From: Deltaproteobacteria bacterium
Lineage (GTDB): Bacteria > UBA10199 > SPLOWO2-01-44-7
Assembly (NCBI GenBank): GCA_023265595.1
Contig: JAHFSU010000014.1
Coordinates: 1 to 49,780 of the forward strand
Reading direction: 5' to 3'
DNA: 49,780 nucleotides
Shown here piece by piece: positions 7,802 through 15,731 of the stretch (position 1 is its first letter; the number at the start of each line of letters is the position of its first letter). The translations under genes and the position numbers were made by a program. The notes below the pieces were generated by a model that did not search any database, had not been told where the DNA came from, and saw only the letters and a list, made by a program, of their open reading frames with translations.

Positions 7802-9166
7802 ATGATCCCTTTTCGCATCAAAGTGGTGGAGCCGATCCGGTTTCTCTCTTTAAAAGAGCGGGAACAAAAAATAGGCGATGCCGGCCTCAATGTTTTTCGT
7901 TTGAAATCCTCCGATGTCACCATCGACCTCTTGACCGACTCCGGCACCTCCGCCATGAGCAACGCCCAGTGGGCCGCTATGATGATTGGAGATGAAGCCT
8001 ATGCCGGCTCAACCTCCTTTTTCAAACTCGAAAAAACGGTGCAAGAATTAATGGGGCTCCCTTTTGTCATACCGACGCATCAGGGGCGGGCCGCCGAACA
8101 GCTTTTGGATTTTACACTGGTGAAACCGGGACAGATGGTGCCGGGAAATACCCACTTTGACACAACAAAAGCCCATATCGAATTTCGGGGGGGCCGCTGC
8201 GTCGATTGCACGATCAAAGAGGGAAAAACGCCGGAGGGAGAGCATCCCTTCAAAGGCAATTTGGATATCCAAACTTTGGAGACCTGTCTCAAAAAAGAGG
8301 GATCGGAAAAAATCGCCTATGTCTTGATCACGATGACCTGCAACTCCAACGGGGGACAGCCGGTCTCCTTGGAAAACATCGCCGCCGTGGCTGCTCTTTG
8401 CAAAAAATTTAAAGTAAAACTATTTTTGGATGCCGCCCGCTTTGCGGAGAATGCCTATTTTATCCAACAGCGGGAAAAAGGTTTTTATGAAAAATCGATT
8501 GGAGAAATTGTCCAGAGAATGTTTTCGTTTGCCGATGGATGCACGATGAGTGCCAAAAAAGACGGGCTCGTGCCGATCGGCGGTTTTTTGGCGTTGCGGG
8601 ATAAGATACTTTTTGAGACGATGAAACCCCACGATATTTTGTTCGAAGGATTTTATACCTACGGCGGCATGAGCGGAATGGATATGGAAGCGATGGCGCA
8701 AGGTTTGAAAGAGGTCATTCAAAAAGACTATCTCGAACACCGTGTCGGACAGGTGGCCTATTTGGGGAGGCGATTAAAAAAGGGTGGGGTGCCGGTTGTG
8801 GAACCGTTCGGCGGACATGCCATTTTTATTGACGGACGGGAATTTTATAAAAATGTCCCCAAAGATCAATTTCCGGCACAGCTTGCTTGTGTCGAAATTT
8901 ATAAAGAGGGAGGGGTGAGAGGTGTTGAAGTCGGGGCCTGTCTGGCCGGTCGTGATCCCGACACGGGAAAAAATATTATGCCGGCTTTGGATCTCTGCCG
9001 GCTTGCCATTCCGCGCCGTGTTTACACACAAGAGCATTTCGATTATGTAGCCGAGATTGTTTTAGGCGCCCATGAAAAAGGAAAGGGGCGCAAAACCGGA
9101 CTGAAATTTGATCAAGAGACCCCACAGGGGATACGCCATTTCACCTCGACATTTAAATATGTGTAA
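7802..9166 (+). CDS. tnaA: tryptophanase (tryptophan indole-lyase)
   Basis: PLP enzyme that splits tryptophan into indole, pyruvate and ammonia. Family motifs include IDLLTDSGT, GDEAYAGS, PTHQGR, the strand DAARFAENAYFI and the PLP lysine in MSAKKDG (Lys253 from this start, second Lys). At the position where tyrosine phenol-lyases have a substrate-binding Arg (MERG), this protein reads VEVG, as in tryptophanases, so I prefer tryptophanase. The ATG at 7802 puts PFRIKVVEP at the usual distance from the N-terminus; the upstream in-frame ATG at 7742 would add 20 atypical residues. No Trp-containing TnaC-like leader peptide was found upstream. The end overlaps the next gene by 8 nt. Confidence 0.9.
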   Translation: MIPFRIKVVEPIRFLSLKEREQKIGDAGLNVFRLKSSDVTIDLLTDSGTSAMSNAQWAAMMIGDEAYAGSTSFFKLEKTVQELMGLPFVIPTHQGRAAEQLLDFTLVKPGQMVPGNTHFDTTKAHIEFRGGRCVDCTIKEGKTPEGEHPFKGNLDIQTLETCLKKEGSEKIAYVLITMTCNSNGGQPVSLENIAAVAALCKKFKVKLFLDAARFAENAYFIQQREKGFYEKSIGEIVQRMFSFADGCTMSAKKDGLVPIGGFLALRDKILFETMKPHDILFEGFYTYGGMSGMDMEAMAQGLKEVIQKDYLEHRVGQVAYLGRRLKKGGVPVVEPFGGHAIFIDGREFYKNVPKDQFPAQLACVEIYKEGGVRGVEVGACLAGRDPDTGKNIMPALDLCRLAIPRRVYTQEHFDYVAEIVLGAHEKGKGRKTGLKFDQETPQGIRHFTSTFKYV

Positions 9167-10286
9167 GACGAAATATCTCATTATTTTCTCCCTCTTTTTC
9201 CTTTCTCCCCTTTTTTCGGCATCGGCTGCGGAAACCGGCCCTGAAAAAGTTGTGAAACAGGCACATGCCAAAGAATTGGAGGGGGATTATGAAAGGGCCC
9301 AATCCCTTTACGAAAGTATTATCAAAAATTATCCCGATTATGAACCGGCCCTTGTCGGTCTGGGGCAGGTGAAATATTGGCAGGGGAATTATCAGGGAGC
9401 GATCGACACGTATGCCAAAATATTGAAGATCGATCCCGATCATGTGGGGGCCTTGGTCGGTACCGGCAAGGCCTATCTCGCTTTGGGAAAACAGAGGAAG
9501 GCGCAGGAATATTTCAATCGTGCCGAAAAGCTGGAACCGAACGAAGAAGAGGTGGCGGCGGTCCGGCCGCAATTGGAGCATAAAACCAAAATGGAGATCA
9601 ACGCCGGCTATCTGACGCAAGATATGAATTACGCGTCGGAGGCTCAAGGAGAATATCAGGAGATCCGGGTTACAAAAGAGAAGGGATATGGGTTGGGGTT
9701 GACCGCAGTCTATCTTAATAAATTCAGTCAGACCGGATTGGATACGCGTGTTTACGGCAATTATTATTTTTTTGAGGGGACGCGTCTCGATTTGGGGCTC
9801 GATTTTTCGCCGAAGACCAATCTGTTTCCTGAAGTGGGGGCCGATTTTGGATTGGCGCAAACGGTTTGGAAAATAACGGGAGAGGTTCATTACAATTATC
9901 AAAATTACGCCCAAGCTACGACACAAACGGTGCGGCCGGCCCTTTTTTTTGAACCGTTTGCATTTTTGAAAATCGGCGGCGGATATGAATACCAAAATTT
10001 GCGTTTTGGAAATGTGAGAAGAAATTTGAATGGAGGTTTTGGAGAGGTGAGAGTCACGCCGGTCGAGTGGTTTTCCGTTTATGGCTTTTATTCCCACATC
10101 CAGCGCGGCTTTGAAGCGGGGCGGAGACCCTCTCCCTACATCAATTATACCGCCAATGTCGGCGGCGGCGGTGTCGTATTCGATCTGATGGGAGGGTATC
10201 GTCTTCGGTTTGATGGCAGTTACGAGAAGAGAAATATCAACGAATATCAGGCTACAATTAATATTTCAGCCGGCTATTTATTTTAA
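9159..10286 (+). CDS. TPR-containing outer-membrane beta-barrel protein (YaiO-like)
   Basis: 375 residues from the ATG that overlaps the tnaA stop. A signal peptide (about 1-23, ending in SASA) is followed by roughly three TPR units (about 29-130; A-L-G-Y/Q spacing seen in GDYERAQSLYESI, GNYQGAIDTYAKI and GKQRKAQEYFNRA). The rest is alternating aromatic/hydrophobic beta strands ending in GYLF with a terminal Phe, as in outer-membrane proteins. The TPR-plus-barrel layout resembles the YaiO family, often linked to exopolysaccharide or cell-surface functions. Overlap with tnaA suggests coupled translation. The functional link to indole production is unclear; it might serve transport, but nothing in the sequence shows that. 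Confidence 0.82.
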   Translation: MCKTKYLIIFSLFFLSPLFSASAAETGPEKVVKQAHAKELEGDYERAQSLYESIIKNYPDYEPALVGLGQVKYWQGNYQGAIDTYAKILKIDPDHVGALVGTGKAYLALGKQRKAQEYFNRAEKLEPNEEEVAAVRPQLEHKTKMEINAGYLTQDMNYASEAQGEYQEIRVTKEKGYGLGLTAVYLNKFSQTGLDTRVYGNYYFFEGTRLDLGLDFSPKTNLFPEVGADFGLAQTVWKITGEVHYNYQNYAQATTQTVRPALFFEPFAFLKIGGGYEYQNLRFGNVRRNLNGGFGEVRVTPVEWFSVYGFYSHIQRGFEAGRRPSPYINYTANVGGGGVVFDLMGGYRLRFDGSYEKRNINEYQATINISAGYLF

Positions 10287-10299
10287 CTTATCCACAGTC

Positions 10300-11361
10300 T
10301 CATGCACGCGGTGCCTGGCACCTTATGCATGTTAATCTCTTCGCAAAGCGTCTGAAAATTTTATCGATGGCGCTATATTCTTTTTGTTCCACCTCTTTTG
10401 GCAAAGGCCCATTGGTCAAGGCCACAAGCCATTGCAGCATATTTTGATAATCATTTAGGCTGATATATTCACACGCGTAATTTTTGGGACCGTTGTTGTG
10501 ATAGTTGCCCAGAGGAAAAGCGAGACAGCCGACCGAATACCCTTTTTCCACGTAGAGACTCGCTTCACAGCGTCCCCCTTGCAAAAGGGCCCGTTGAAAT
10601 TGTTTTGGGGCCGAATGCTTTAGCCATAAATCTATCTGGGGAGAAAAAGAAGAAAATCGGTCGCCGACGCGCAATACCGGACCTTGGCCTATTTTAACTT
10701 TGCCGGCCTTTGCAGAGCTCGCCTCCAAAACGACCGTCGGAATTTTTGAGCTCAGAAAATTATGTTTTACCAGTCCGCTAGCGCCGACGAAACCGACCTC
10801 TTCGGCCCGCGTGAAAATACAAATAACGTGCGTTTTTAGTTTTTGCCTCTTGAGCTCTTTGAGGAGGTTCAGCAAGATAGCGACACTGGCTACGTTATCG
10901 ATCGCCTTGCTTTCGATTTTGCCTTTTTTGAGCCTAAATCCCGGGAGATCAAAATAGCCAAAGGCCCCTTTTGGGATAGGCTTTTTTGAAACGGCCCAAA
11001 ATCGGCGCCGTTTTTTGTCGACAATGCGAAGGATGCGCCCTTTAGCGATGAGCGCCTCGTGGCAAAAAATTACTTTGGCTTTGGCAAAGTATCTGTCGGG
11101 GACTCCTCCCAAAAGTTGAACCATCGGTTTTTTTCCGCCGCGAATGACCTCAAAACCGGGATGATCCATGTGAGCGGTAAAAGCGATCGGTTGGAATCGA
11201 CCCCGTTTGTAAATTGCTTTAATGTTGCCAAAAGAATCTTGTTTGCAGTCGATCCCCATTTTTCGGCAAAAATGGAAGACAAAACGAGAGATAAACTCCT
11301 CGTGAAAAGGAGCCGTGGGAAGAGATAAAACTTTTTTGAGAAGTGTTTTATCCGCCTTCAA
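10300..11361 (-). CDS. M42-family metallo-aminopeptidase-like protein
   Basis: 353 residues with the two-metal site of M42/M20-type peptidases: His64 and Asp66 (AHMDHPGF), Asp155 (KAIDNVAS), Glu187-Glu188 (TRAEEVGF), Glu213 (VVLEASS, where Asp is common) and His288 (GNYHNNG). It is probably a cytosolic peptidase removing N-terminal residues from short peptides, part of amino-acid recovery. The last ten residues are encoded by the palindromic repeat at 10301-10331, so the original stop may have been lost. The start overlaps the stop of the upstream YggX-like gene (ATGA, 11358-11361), placing both in one operon. Confidence 0.85.
   Translation of the reverse strand: MKADKTLLKKVLSLPTAPFHEEFISRFVFHFCRKMGIDCKQDSFGNIKAIYKRGRFQPIAFTAHMDHPGFEVIRGGKKPMVQLLGGVPDRYFAKAKVIFCHEALIAKGRILRIVDKKRRRFWAVSKKPIPKGAFGYFDLPGFRLKKGKIESKAIDNVASVAILLNLLKELKRQKLKTHVICIFTRAEEVGFVGASGLVKHNFLSSKIPTVVLEASSAKAGKVKIGQGPVLRVGDRFSSFSPQIDLWLKHSAPKQFQRALLQGGRCEASLYVEKGYSVGCLAFPLGNYHNNGPKNYACEYISLNDYQNMLQWLVALTNGPLPKEVEQKEYSAIDKIFRRFAKRLTCIRCQAPRA
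10301..10331. repeat. REP-like palindrome with GTGCCTGGCAC core
   Basis: Two-tier inverted repeat: CATGCA, 3 nt, GGTGCC, T, GGCACC, 3 nt, TGCATG. It lies between the converging ends of the barrel gene and the M42 peptidase gene and supplies the last codons of the latter. There is no T-run, so it is a weak terminator at best. The same core, with the centre base changed, recurs at 42790-42802. Confidence 0.5.
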
Positions 11362-11591
11362 ATTTTAAGCCCTAAAAATTCTTTCATCTGTTGCTCTAAA
11401 ATTTCTCTGTGCTGCGGCAGAAAGGGGGTGAGCCGATATTCGTTGACTACCATGACACTTCTTTTTTTCCACTCTTCCCAACAGGGGCCGCAGATTTGTG
11501 TTTCGATCGCCTCTTTGAGAGGGCCGGAATAAGGGATAAAATCGGGGGGAGGGGCATCGGCGCCGCAACGGAGACATTTAATATTCGGCAT
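11358..11591 (-). CDS. YggX-like Fe(II)-trafficking / oxidative damage protection protein with two CxxC pairs
   Basis: 77 residues. The C-terminal half (NEYRLTPFLPQHREILEQQM) matches the YggX family pattern of NEYRL, a spacer, and QM near the end; those proteins are linked to iron handling and protection of Fe-S enzymes. Enteric YggX has one conserved Cys. Here there are two pairs, CLRC (residues 6-9) and CGPC (34-37), that could form a zinc-ribbon or rubredoxin-like site. It sits between the SAM hydrolase gene (3 nt apart) and the M42 gene (4-nt overlap). Family assignment rests on the C-terminal motif; metal binding by the Cys pairs is inference. Confidence 0.75.
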   Translation of the reverse strand: MPNIKCLRCGADAPPPDFIPYSGPLKEAIETQICGPCWEEWKKRSVMVVNEYRLTPFLPQHREILEQQMKEFLGLKI

Positions 11592-11594
11592 ACA

Positions 11595-12416
11595 TTATCC
11601 TTTCTTCAAGAGGAGCTTATCACCACGTTTGATTCCAAAAGCCAAGGCGAAACTTCCCTGATTGATGGCCAATTCTATACGGCCAAAGTCATCGGGCAAG
11701 ATGAGAGGATCCCCTTTGGGCACCTCCCCGAATGTTTTCGAAAAGAGCATATGGTAGCAGGTACTATAGGACACTTTTTTGCCGAAGCGGATCGCTTTCT
11801 TAAATTCCTCGGCACGCACATTCAAAAAACAGGAGCCATTTTCATTGATGTGAATCACCTCGCATTCCAACTCCCCATTTTTCCATGTTGCCTCGGGATA
11901 GGGGGAGGCAACCAATGTTTGAACATCGATTGTCGGCCCCAACTCCTTCGGCGCAACCCCATTGGCCAAGTGGGCCGCCACCGGCGCAAAAATATCGCGG
12001 CCGTGAAAAATAGGGGAGATGTTTTTGCGATGATAGTTTGCATGAGTCAATTCCCATGCCCCGACGATCCCCTCCAAAAATTCGGCGGCAGGTCTTAATA
12101 GACCATTATCAGGGCCGATCAAAAAATCGCCCCGTTTTGTTTCGATCGCAATACCGCGTCGTTTGGTTCCGACTCCCGGATCGACCACACCGACATGAAA
12201 ACCGACCGAAATTTTATAGACCCCCTCCAAATTTCTCGCCCCCCCTTTAATGTCGAAACCGTGAGTGGTGTGGCACCAATGGATCACCTTCGCCTCGGGG
12301 CAAATTTCAAAAACGGCCGCCTCCATCGCGCCGCAACCGATGTTGCCCGGGCCAAAATCGCTCGATAAGGTAATGAGAGGGACCGATTCCTTGCGCATTT
12401 TTTCAAAACGTGACAT
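11595..12416 (-). CDS. SAM hydroxide adenosyltransferase (DUF62 / SAM hydrolase)
   Basis: The family cleaves S-adenosylmethionine with water to adenosine and methionine; relatives fluorinase and chlorinase use halide. Motifs are ITLSSDFG at the N-terminus, VGVVDPGVGT, LIGPDNGLL and FHGRDIFAP. Nothing here points to halide use. Start choice is uncertain: ATG at 12437, 12416 or 12398 are all in frame and none has a good ribosome site. 12398 best matches the family N-terminus, and 12437 abuts the divergent start of the next gene. Likely in one operon with the YggX-like and M42 genes. Confidence 0.85.
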   Translation of the reverse strand: MSRFEKMRKESVPLITLSSDFGPGNIGCGAMEAAVFEICPEAKVIHWCHTTHGFDIKGGARNLEGVYKISVGFHVGVVDPGVGTKRRGIAIETKRGDFLIGPDNGLLRPAAEFLEGIVGAWELTHANYHRKNISPIFHGRDIFAPVAAHLANGVAPKELGPTIDVQTLVASPYPEATWKNGELECEVIHINENGSCFLNVRAEEFKKAIRFGKKVSYSTCYHMLFSKTFGEVPKGDPLILPDDFGRIELAINQGSFALAFGIKRGDKLLLKKG

Positions 12417-12437
12417 GGCTTGAAGAGCTGCTAGCAT

Positions 12438-13205
12438 ATGCCACTTATTCTTGTCCATCGCGAAGAGCCGATTGCTGTTGTGCAACTCAACCGCCCCGAG
12501 GCGCTGAATGCCTTGAACCCCGCTTTGATGCAAGAGTTGGTGGTGGCGCTGGAAACGCTCGATGACGACGCAAAAATCCGGGCGATTATTTTGACCGGTT
12601 CCGAAAAATCCTTCGCCGCCGGGGCCGACATTAAAGAGATGGCCGCATTAACCGCTGCGGAAATTAAAAAACAAAATCCGTTACAAGTTTGGGATCGGGT
12701 AGCCACCATCAAAAAACCGCTCATTGCCGCCGTATCCGGTTTTGCCTTGGGGGGCGGCTGTGAATTATCGATGATGTGCGACATCATTATTGCTTCTGAC
12801 ACCGCAAAATTTGGCCAGCTCGAAATCAATTTGGGGATTATTCCGGGCGCCGGCGGGACGCAGCGTTTGACACACGCGATCGGCAAATCAAAAGCGATGG
12901 AATGGATTTTGAGCGGCAATATTTATTCGGCTCAAGAAGCCGCTGAAGCAGGTCTCGTCAGCAAAGTGGTCCCCGCTGCGCAAGTTTTGAATGAAGCCAA
13001 AAAATTGGCATTAACAATTGTCGAAAAATCGCCCATTGCTTTAGCCGCCGCCAAAAAAGCGATTTTGGCCTCTCTCGATCTTCCTTTAACAGAAGGTCTC
13101 CAAAAAGAGCGTCAGCTTTTCTATCAACTTTTTGATACCCAAGATCAAAAAGAGGGGATGCAAGCCTTCCTCGAAAAACGGAAACCGAATTTCACCGGAA
13201 AATAG
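12438..13205 (+). CDS. enoyl-CoA hydratase (crotonase family)
   Basis: 255 residues. Hydrates trans-2-enoyl-CoA in beta-oxidation or related CoA pathways. Oxyanion-hole and active-site motifs are present: AAGADIKEM (61-68), GFALGGGCEL with Glu109, and FGQLEINLG with Glu129, followed by PGAGGTQRL. Both acid/base glutamates of the classical hydratase are kept, which favours hydratase over isomerase. The start ATG is part of CATATG, shared with a possible start of the SAM-hydrolase gene on the other strand, so there is almost no room for a standard intergenic promoter. No other beta-oxidation gene lies next to it. Confidence 0.92.
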   Translation: MPLILVHREEPIAVVQLNRPEALNALNPALMQELVVALETLDDDAKIRAIILTGSEKSFAAGADIKEMAALTAAEIKKQNPLQVWDRVATIKKPLIAAVSGFALGGGCELSMMCDIIIASDTAKFGQLEINLGIIPGAGGTQRLTHAIGKSKAMEWILSGNIYSAQEAAEAGLVSKVVPAAQVLNEAKKLALTIVEKSPIALAAAKKAILASLDLPLTEGLQKERQLFYQLFDTQDQKEGMQAFLEKRKPNFTGK

Positions 13206-13262
13206 CCCAGCAACAAAAAGTGCAAACTTGCCGATAACTATAAAGAGAGGTTAAATCGCCTT

Positions 13263-14798
13263 ATGGTCACAGCCGGCATAAAAGATAGGTTGTTGGAATA
13301 TCTGGACTTTTGGCATACTCATCTCAAAGTCTTCCTTAAGGCCGACTTGGACAACGATTGCACCCTCTCCGCTCTGGAAATAGAAATTGCCCATCTCGAA
13401 GATTCCACCATTTTTTATGATGACGACGGAGACGATGCGGTTTCTCTCAAAGAGGTTTTAAAACATATCGATCAAACAAGCCCCTTCAAGCCCCGTTTCT
13501 TCATCGGCTCCGAGCGGTTTGCAGAAAAACTCCAACAAGCGCCTCTCTATTATCGCGGCGAGGCGGTCAACCTCAGCCGAAAAATTTATGAAAACTATGC
13601 CCTGCTCGATCACTATCATCGCCTTGATGATGTTGTGGCAAGAGTATCTTTTGGATTGGGCAACTTTAGTCTGGACCGGTTTTGTGGGGACATGGAAGAT
13701 CTTGTCGACATCGGTTTTACACAAGAGAAGGCTTTAGCGCTTAGTCTCGATTTTTATTTGAATCCAAAATGGGATTTCTTCAATACACATAATCTTATCT
13801 ATGCCGCCACAAGATTTCATCAAATCGGTTTTTCTGCAGAACGCTCCCTCAAAATGGCCACAAAAACAGATGAACAAATCACCGGCGAATTAAATCGAAT
13901 CTTAATAGACAATTTAAGTCTGATGGACCTAACTGAAATCGCCTATTTGGTTAATGCCGGTTTTTCAAAAAAGCTTCTCGCCGGGTGGGCAGACCTTTTT
14001 GTCCCTGATAACCTTGCCTACTTTGCATCTTTTCTTAAGTTCATTAAAAAATCTCATTGGAACGGATTGGAGGCCGACTATTTTCTCCGGCGGGTATTAC
14101 AGAGCGGGCATTCCTTGAACGAGGTTTTGATTTTGCTGGGTTATAACCTTTTCGATGACAAAAACTATTCACCGGAAGAGGTCTTCACATTGCTCGATTT
14201 TGGGGCGAAAACCTGCAACATAGAATATTTTGGCCGCTATTCCCTAAAAATTCTGGATGCTGCCTATCACCAAAAAGGGGACAAACCGGCCTTTGTCTTT
14301 TTTGCCAAAGGGGACCACAATAATTCCTTCTACTATAAAACCTATATTGTAGAAGATCTGATCGCTCACGGCTACCGGATCACTCTGAGAGAAGCCTCTG
14401 CCGCCGATCAAGTCTATTCCGGCATTAAAACAGGGGATATCTCCTCTCCTTTTCAACTTCTTTTTGGGGTGGGGCATGCCGATTCGGACGGCATTTCCCT
14501 GAATAATTTAGGATTTTTATTGGGGAACGATTCCGATCTCGATATTTTTGACACGGAGCTGGCCCCTCTAAGGGGTTACTTTACACGAACAGCTCAAGCC
14601 GTATTTGCTTCCTGCTCCGCCGCGAAAGGGGGGAAGGGAGCTCATAATATCGCAAATCATATTTTGAACATGCTCGATATCGGTGAGGTGTTTGGTCAGG
14701 AAGAAGACGGTTCTTTCTATCAAATTGATTTTGATGATCAAGACAGGGTCTCATCGCTAGAGTCCGCCACAAAAATTGCCCTTCTCAAAAGAGATTGA
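13263..14798 (+). CDS. EF-hand protein with a putative caspase/CHAT-like C-terminal domain
   Basis: 511 residues, no signal peptide seen. Two adjacent EF-hand loops lie at the N-terminus: D28, D30, D32, E39 and D53, D55, D57, E64. A helical middle (about 100-335) has no recognised fold. The C-terminal 180 residues have the layout of the caspase-haemoglobinase fold: a first hydrophobic strand (PAFVFFAKGD, 342-351), a strand ending in a glycine-flanked His (LLFGVGHADSDG, His405), then a strand ending in Cys followed by small residues (AQAVFASCSAAKGG, Cys451). That is the expected His-Cys dyad. The reading as a calcium-gated cysteine protease is inference and needs a profile search. It lies 57 nt after the enoyl-CoA hydratase; a palindrome overlaps its stop. 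Confidence 0.7.
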   Translation: MVTAGIKDRLLEYLDFWHTHLKVFLKADLDNDCTLSALEIEIAHLEDSTIFYDDDGDDAVSLKEVLKHIDQTSPFKPRFFIGSERFAEKLQQAPLYYRGEAVNLSRKIYENYALLDHYHRLDDVVARVSFGLGNFSLDRFCGDMEDLVDIGFTQEKALALSLDFYLNPKWDFFNTHNLIYAATRFHQIGFSAERSLKMATKTDEQITGELNRILIDNLSLMDLTEIAYLVNAGFSKKLLAGWADLFVPDNLAYFASFLKFIKKSHWNGLEADYFLRRVLQSGHSLNEVLILLGYNLFDDKNYSPEEVFTLLDFGAKTCNIEYFGRYSLKILDAAYHQKGDKPAFVFFAKGDHNNSFYYKTYIVEDLIAHGYRITLREASAADQVYSGIKTGDISSPFQLLFGVGHADSDGISLNNLGFLLGNDSDLDIFDTELAPLRGYFTRTAQAVFASCSAAKGGKGAHNIANHILNMLDIGEVFGQEEDGSFYQIDFDDQDRVSSLESATKIALLKRD

Positions 14799-14819
14799 CA
14801 ATAGCAACGGCTATGTCAA
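14795..14819. promoter_or_regulatory. palindrome between EF-hand/caspase-like gene and MinD-like gene
   Basis: Inverted repeat TTGACAATAGC, 4-nt loop, GCTATGTCAA: ten pairs with one bulged base. It covers the stop codon of the upstream gene and ends 9 nt before ATG 14829, with no T-run. It could be an operator, an attenuator or an mRNA end structure. TTGACA matches a -35 box but no -10 follows at 16-18 nt. Confidence 0.45.
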
Positions 14820-14828
14820 ATAAGTCGC

Positions 14829-15731
14829 ATGTCGGATAAGTTTCTTTTCGCGCAAGCCAAACTTTTTGGGCCCTCCAGCTCTTCCGACATGGCCGAGCGC
14901 CGTCCCACATTGGAAGAAAGGGCGAGGGTCCTCTGTATTGCCAGTGGCAAGGGAGGGACCGGCAAGTCATTTGTCTCCGCATTTTTATCTTCTCAACTGG
15001 CCAAGGAGGGAAAAAAAGTTTTGCTCCTCGATGCCGACTTTGGGCTCTCCGATGCCCATCTTTATCTGGGGATTCGCCCCAAAAATGATATTTCACTTCT
15101 TTTGAAAGATGATTTGCATGCCAACAATTCGGTTATTGAACCGGTTTTTCCGCAACTGGATTATCTCTATGGCGGTTCCGGTCTTTCGCAATTGGCTCAA
15201 CTCACTTCTATCCAGTGGAGCCGCCTTTTAAAATCGCTTTTTCACTATGAACAACTCTATTCCCATATTGTGATTGATTTGGCCGCAGGCATCGGCTCGC
15301 AAGTTTTGCCCTATTTGCTCTCGTCTCCCGAAGTTTTTTTGGTTACCAACGCCGATTCGTTGGCGCTGCTCGATGCCTACGCGGTCTTGAAAGTTTTGAT
15401 CCAAAAGCAATATGAGGGAGTCGTTTATCTCGTCATCAACAGAAGCATGGCTCAAAGGGGAGAGAAGGCGGCAGCTGCTTTAAACAGGGCCGCGGAAAAG
15501 ATGCAGGCCCCCTTCAAAATTTGTTATCTCGGTTCTATTTCAGAGAGCATGGGGCTCCCCGAGGCGCTAAAACATAATCGTGTTTTTTTGGAGATGTATC
15601 CTTACGATCCTGCCGCCATCGATTTGAGAAAAATTTTGAAAAAATGGCTTGAAGAAAATAATAACGAATTTCTTTTCAAAACAGAGATGTCTTATTTCAT
15701 GAAGGTCAAACAACGGGGAGGTTGGGCATGA
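14829..15731 (+). CDS. MinD/FlhG-type ParA-superfamily ATPase
   Basis: 300 residues. Deviant Walker A SGKGGTGKS (39-47), Walker A' LLLDADFGLSDAHL and a Walker B-like HIVIDLAAG identify the MinD/ParA (SIMIBI) class. These ATPases dimerise on ATP and place structures in the cell: division site, flagella, plasmids or polar arrays. The DADFGLSDAHLYLG signature and size are closest to FlhG/FleN and MinD; no obvious amphipathic membrane-targeting helix ends the protein. No minC, minE, flhF, parB or flagellar gene is nearby, so the cargo is unknown. It overlaps the following ParA gene by 4 nt (ATGA), so the two ATPases are made together. Confidence 0.85.
   Translation: MSDKFLFAQAKLFGPSSSSDMAERRPTLEERARVLCIASGKGGTGKSFVSAFLSSQLAKEGKKVLLLDADFGLSDAHLYLGIRPKNDISLLLKDDLHANNSVIEPVFPQLDYLYGGSGLSQLAQLTSIQWSRLLKSLFHYEQLYSHIVIDLAAGIGSQVLPYLLSSPEVFLVTNADSLALLDAYAVLKVLIQKQYEGVVYLVINRSMAQRGEKAAAALNRAAEKMQAPFKICYLGSISESMGLPEALKHNRVFLEMYPYDPAAIDLRKILKKWLEENNNEFLFKTEMSYFMKVKQRGGWA

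Noticed and set aside
7802-9166. Tyrosine phenol-lyase instead of tryptophanase
   Set aside because: The substrate-binding Arg of tyrosine phenol-lyases (MERG context) is Val here (VEVG), as in tryptophanases; not absolute proof.
9153-10097. 314-codon open frame on the minus strand
   Set aside because: Shadow of the TPR/barrel gene, which has a signal peptide, TPR motifs and a barrel end; the antisense product has odd composition and no motifs.
11595-12416. Fluorinase or chlorinase
   Set aside because: No halogenase-type cluster and no recognised halide-site insertion; the ordinary SAM hydrolase reading is simpler.
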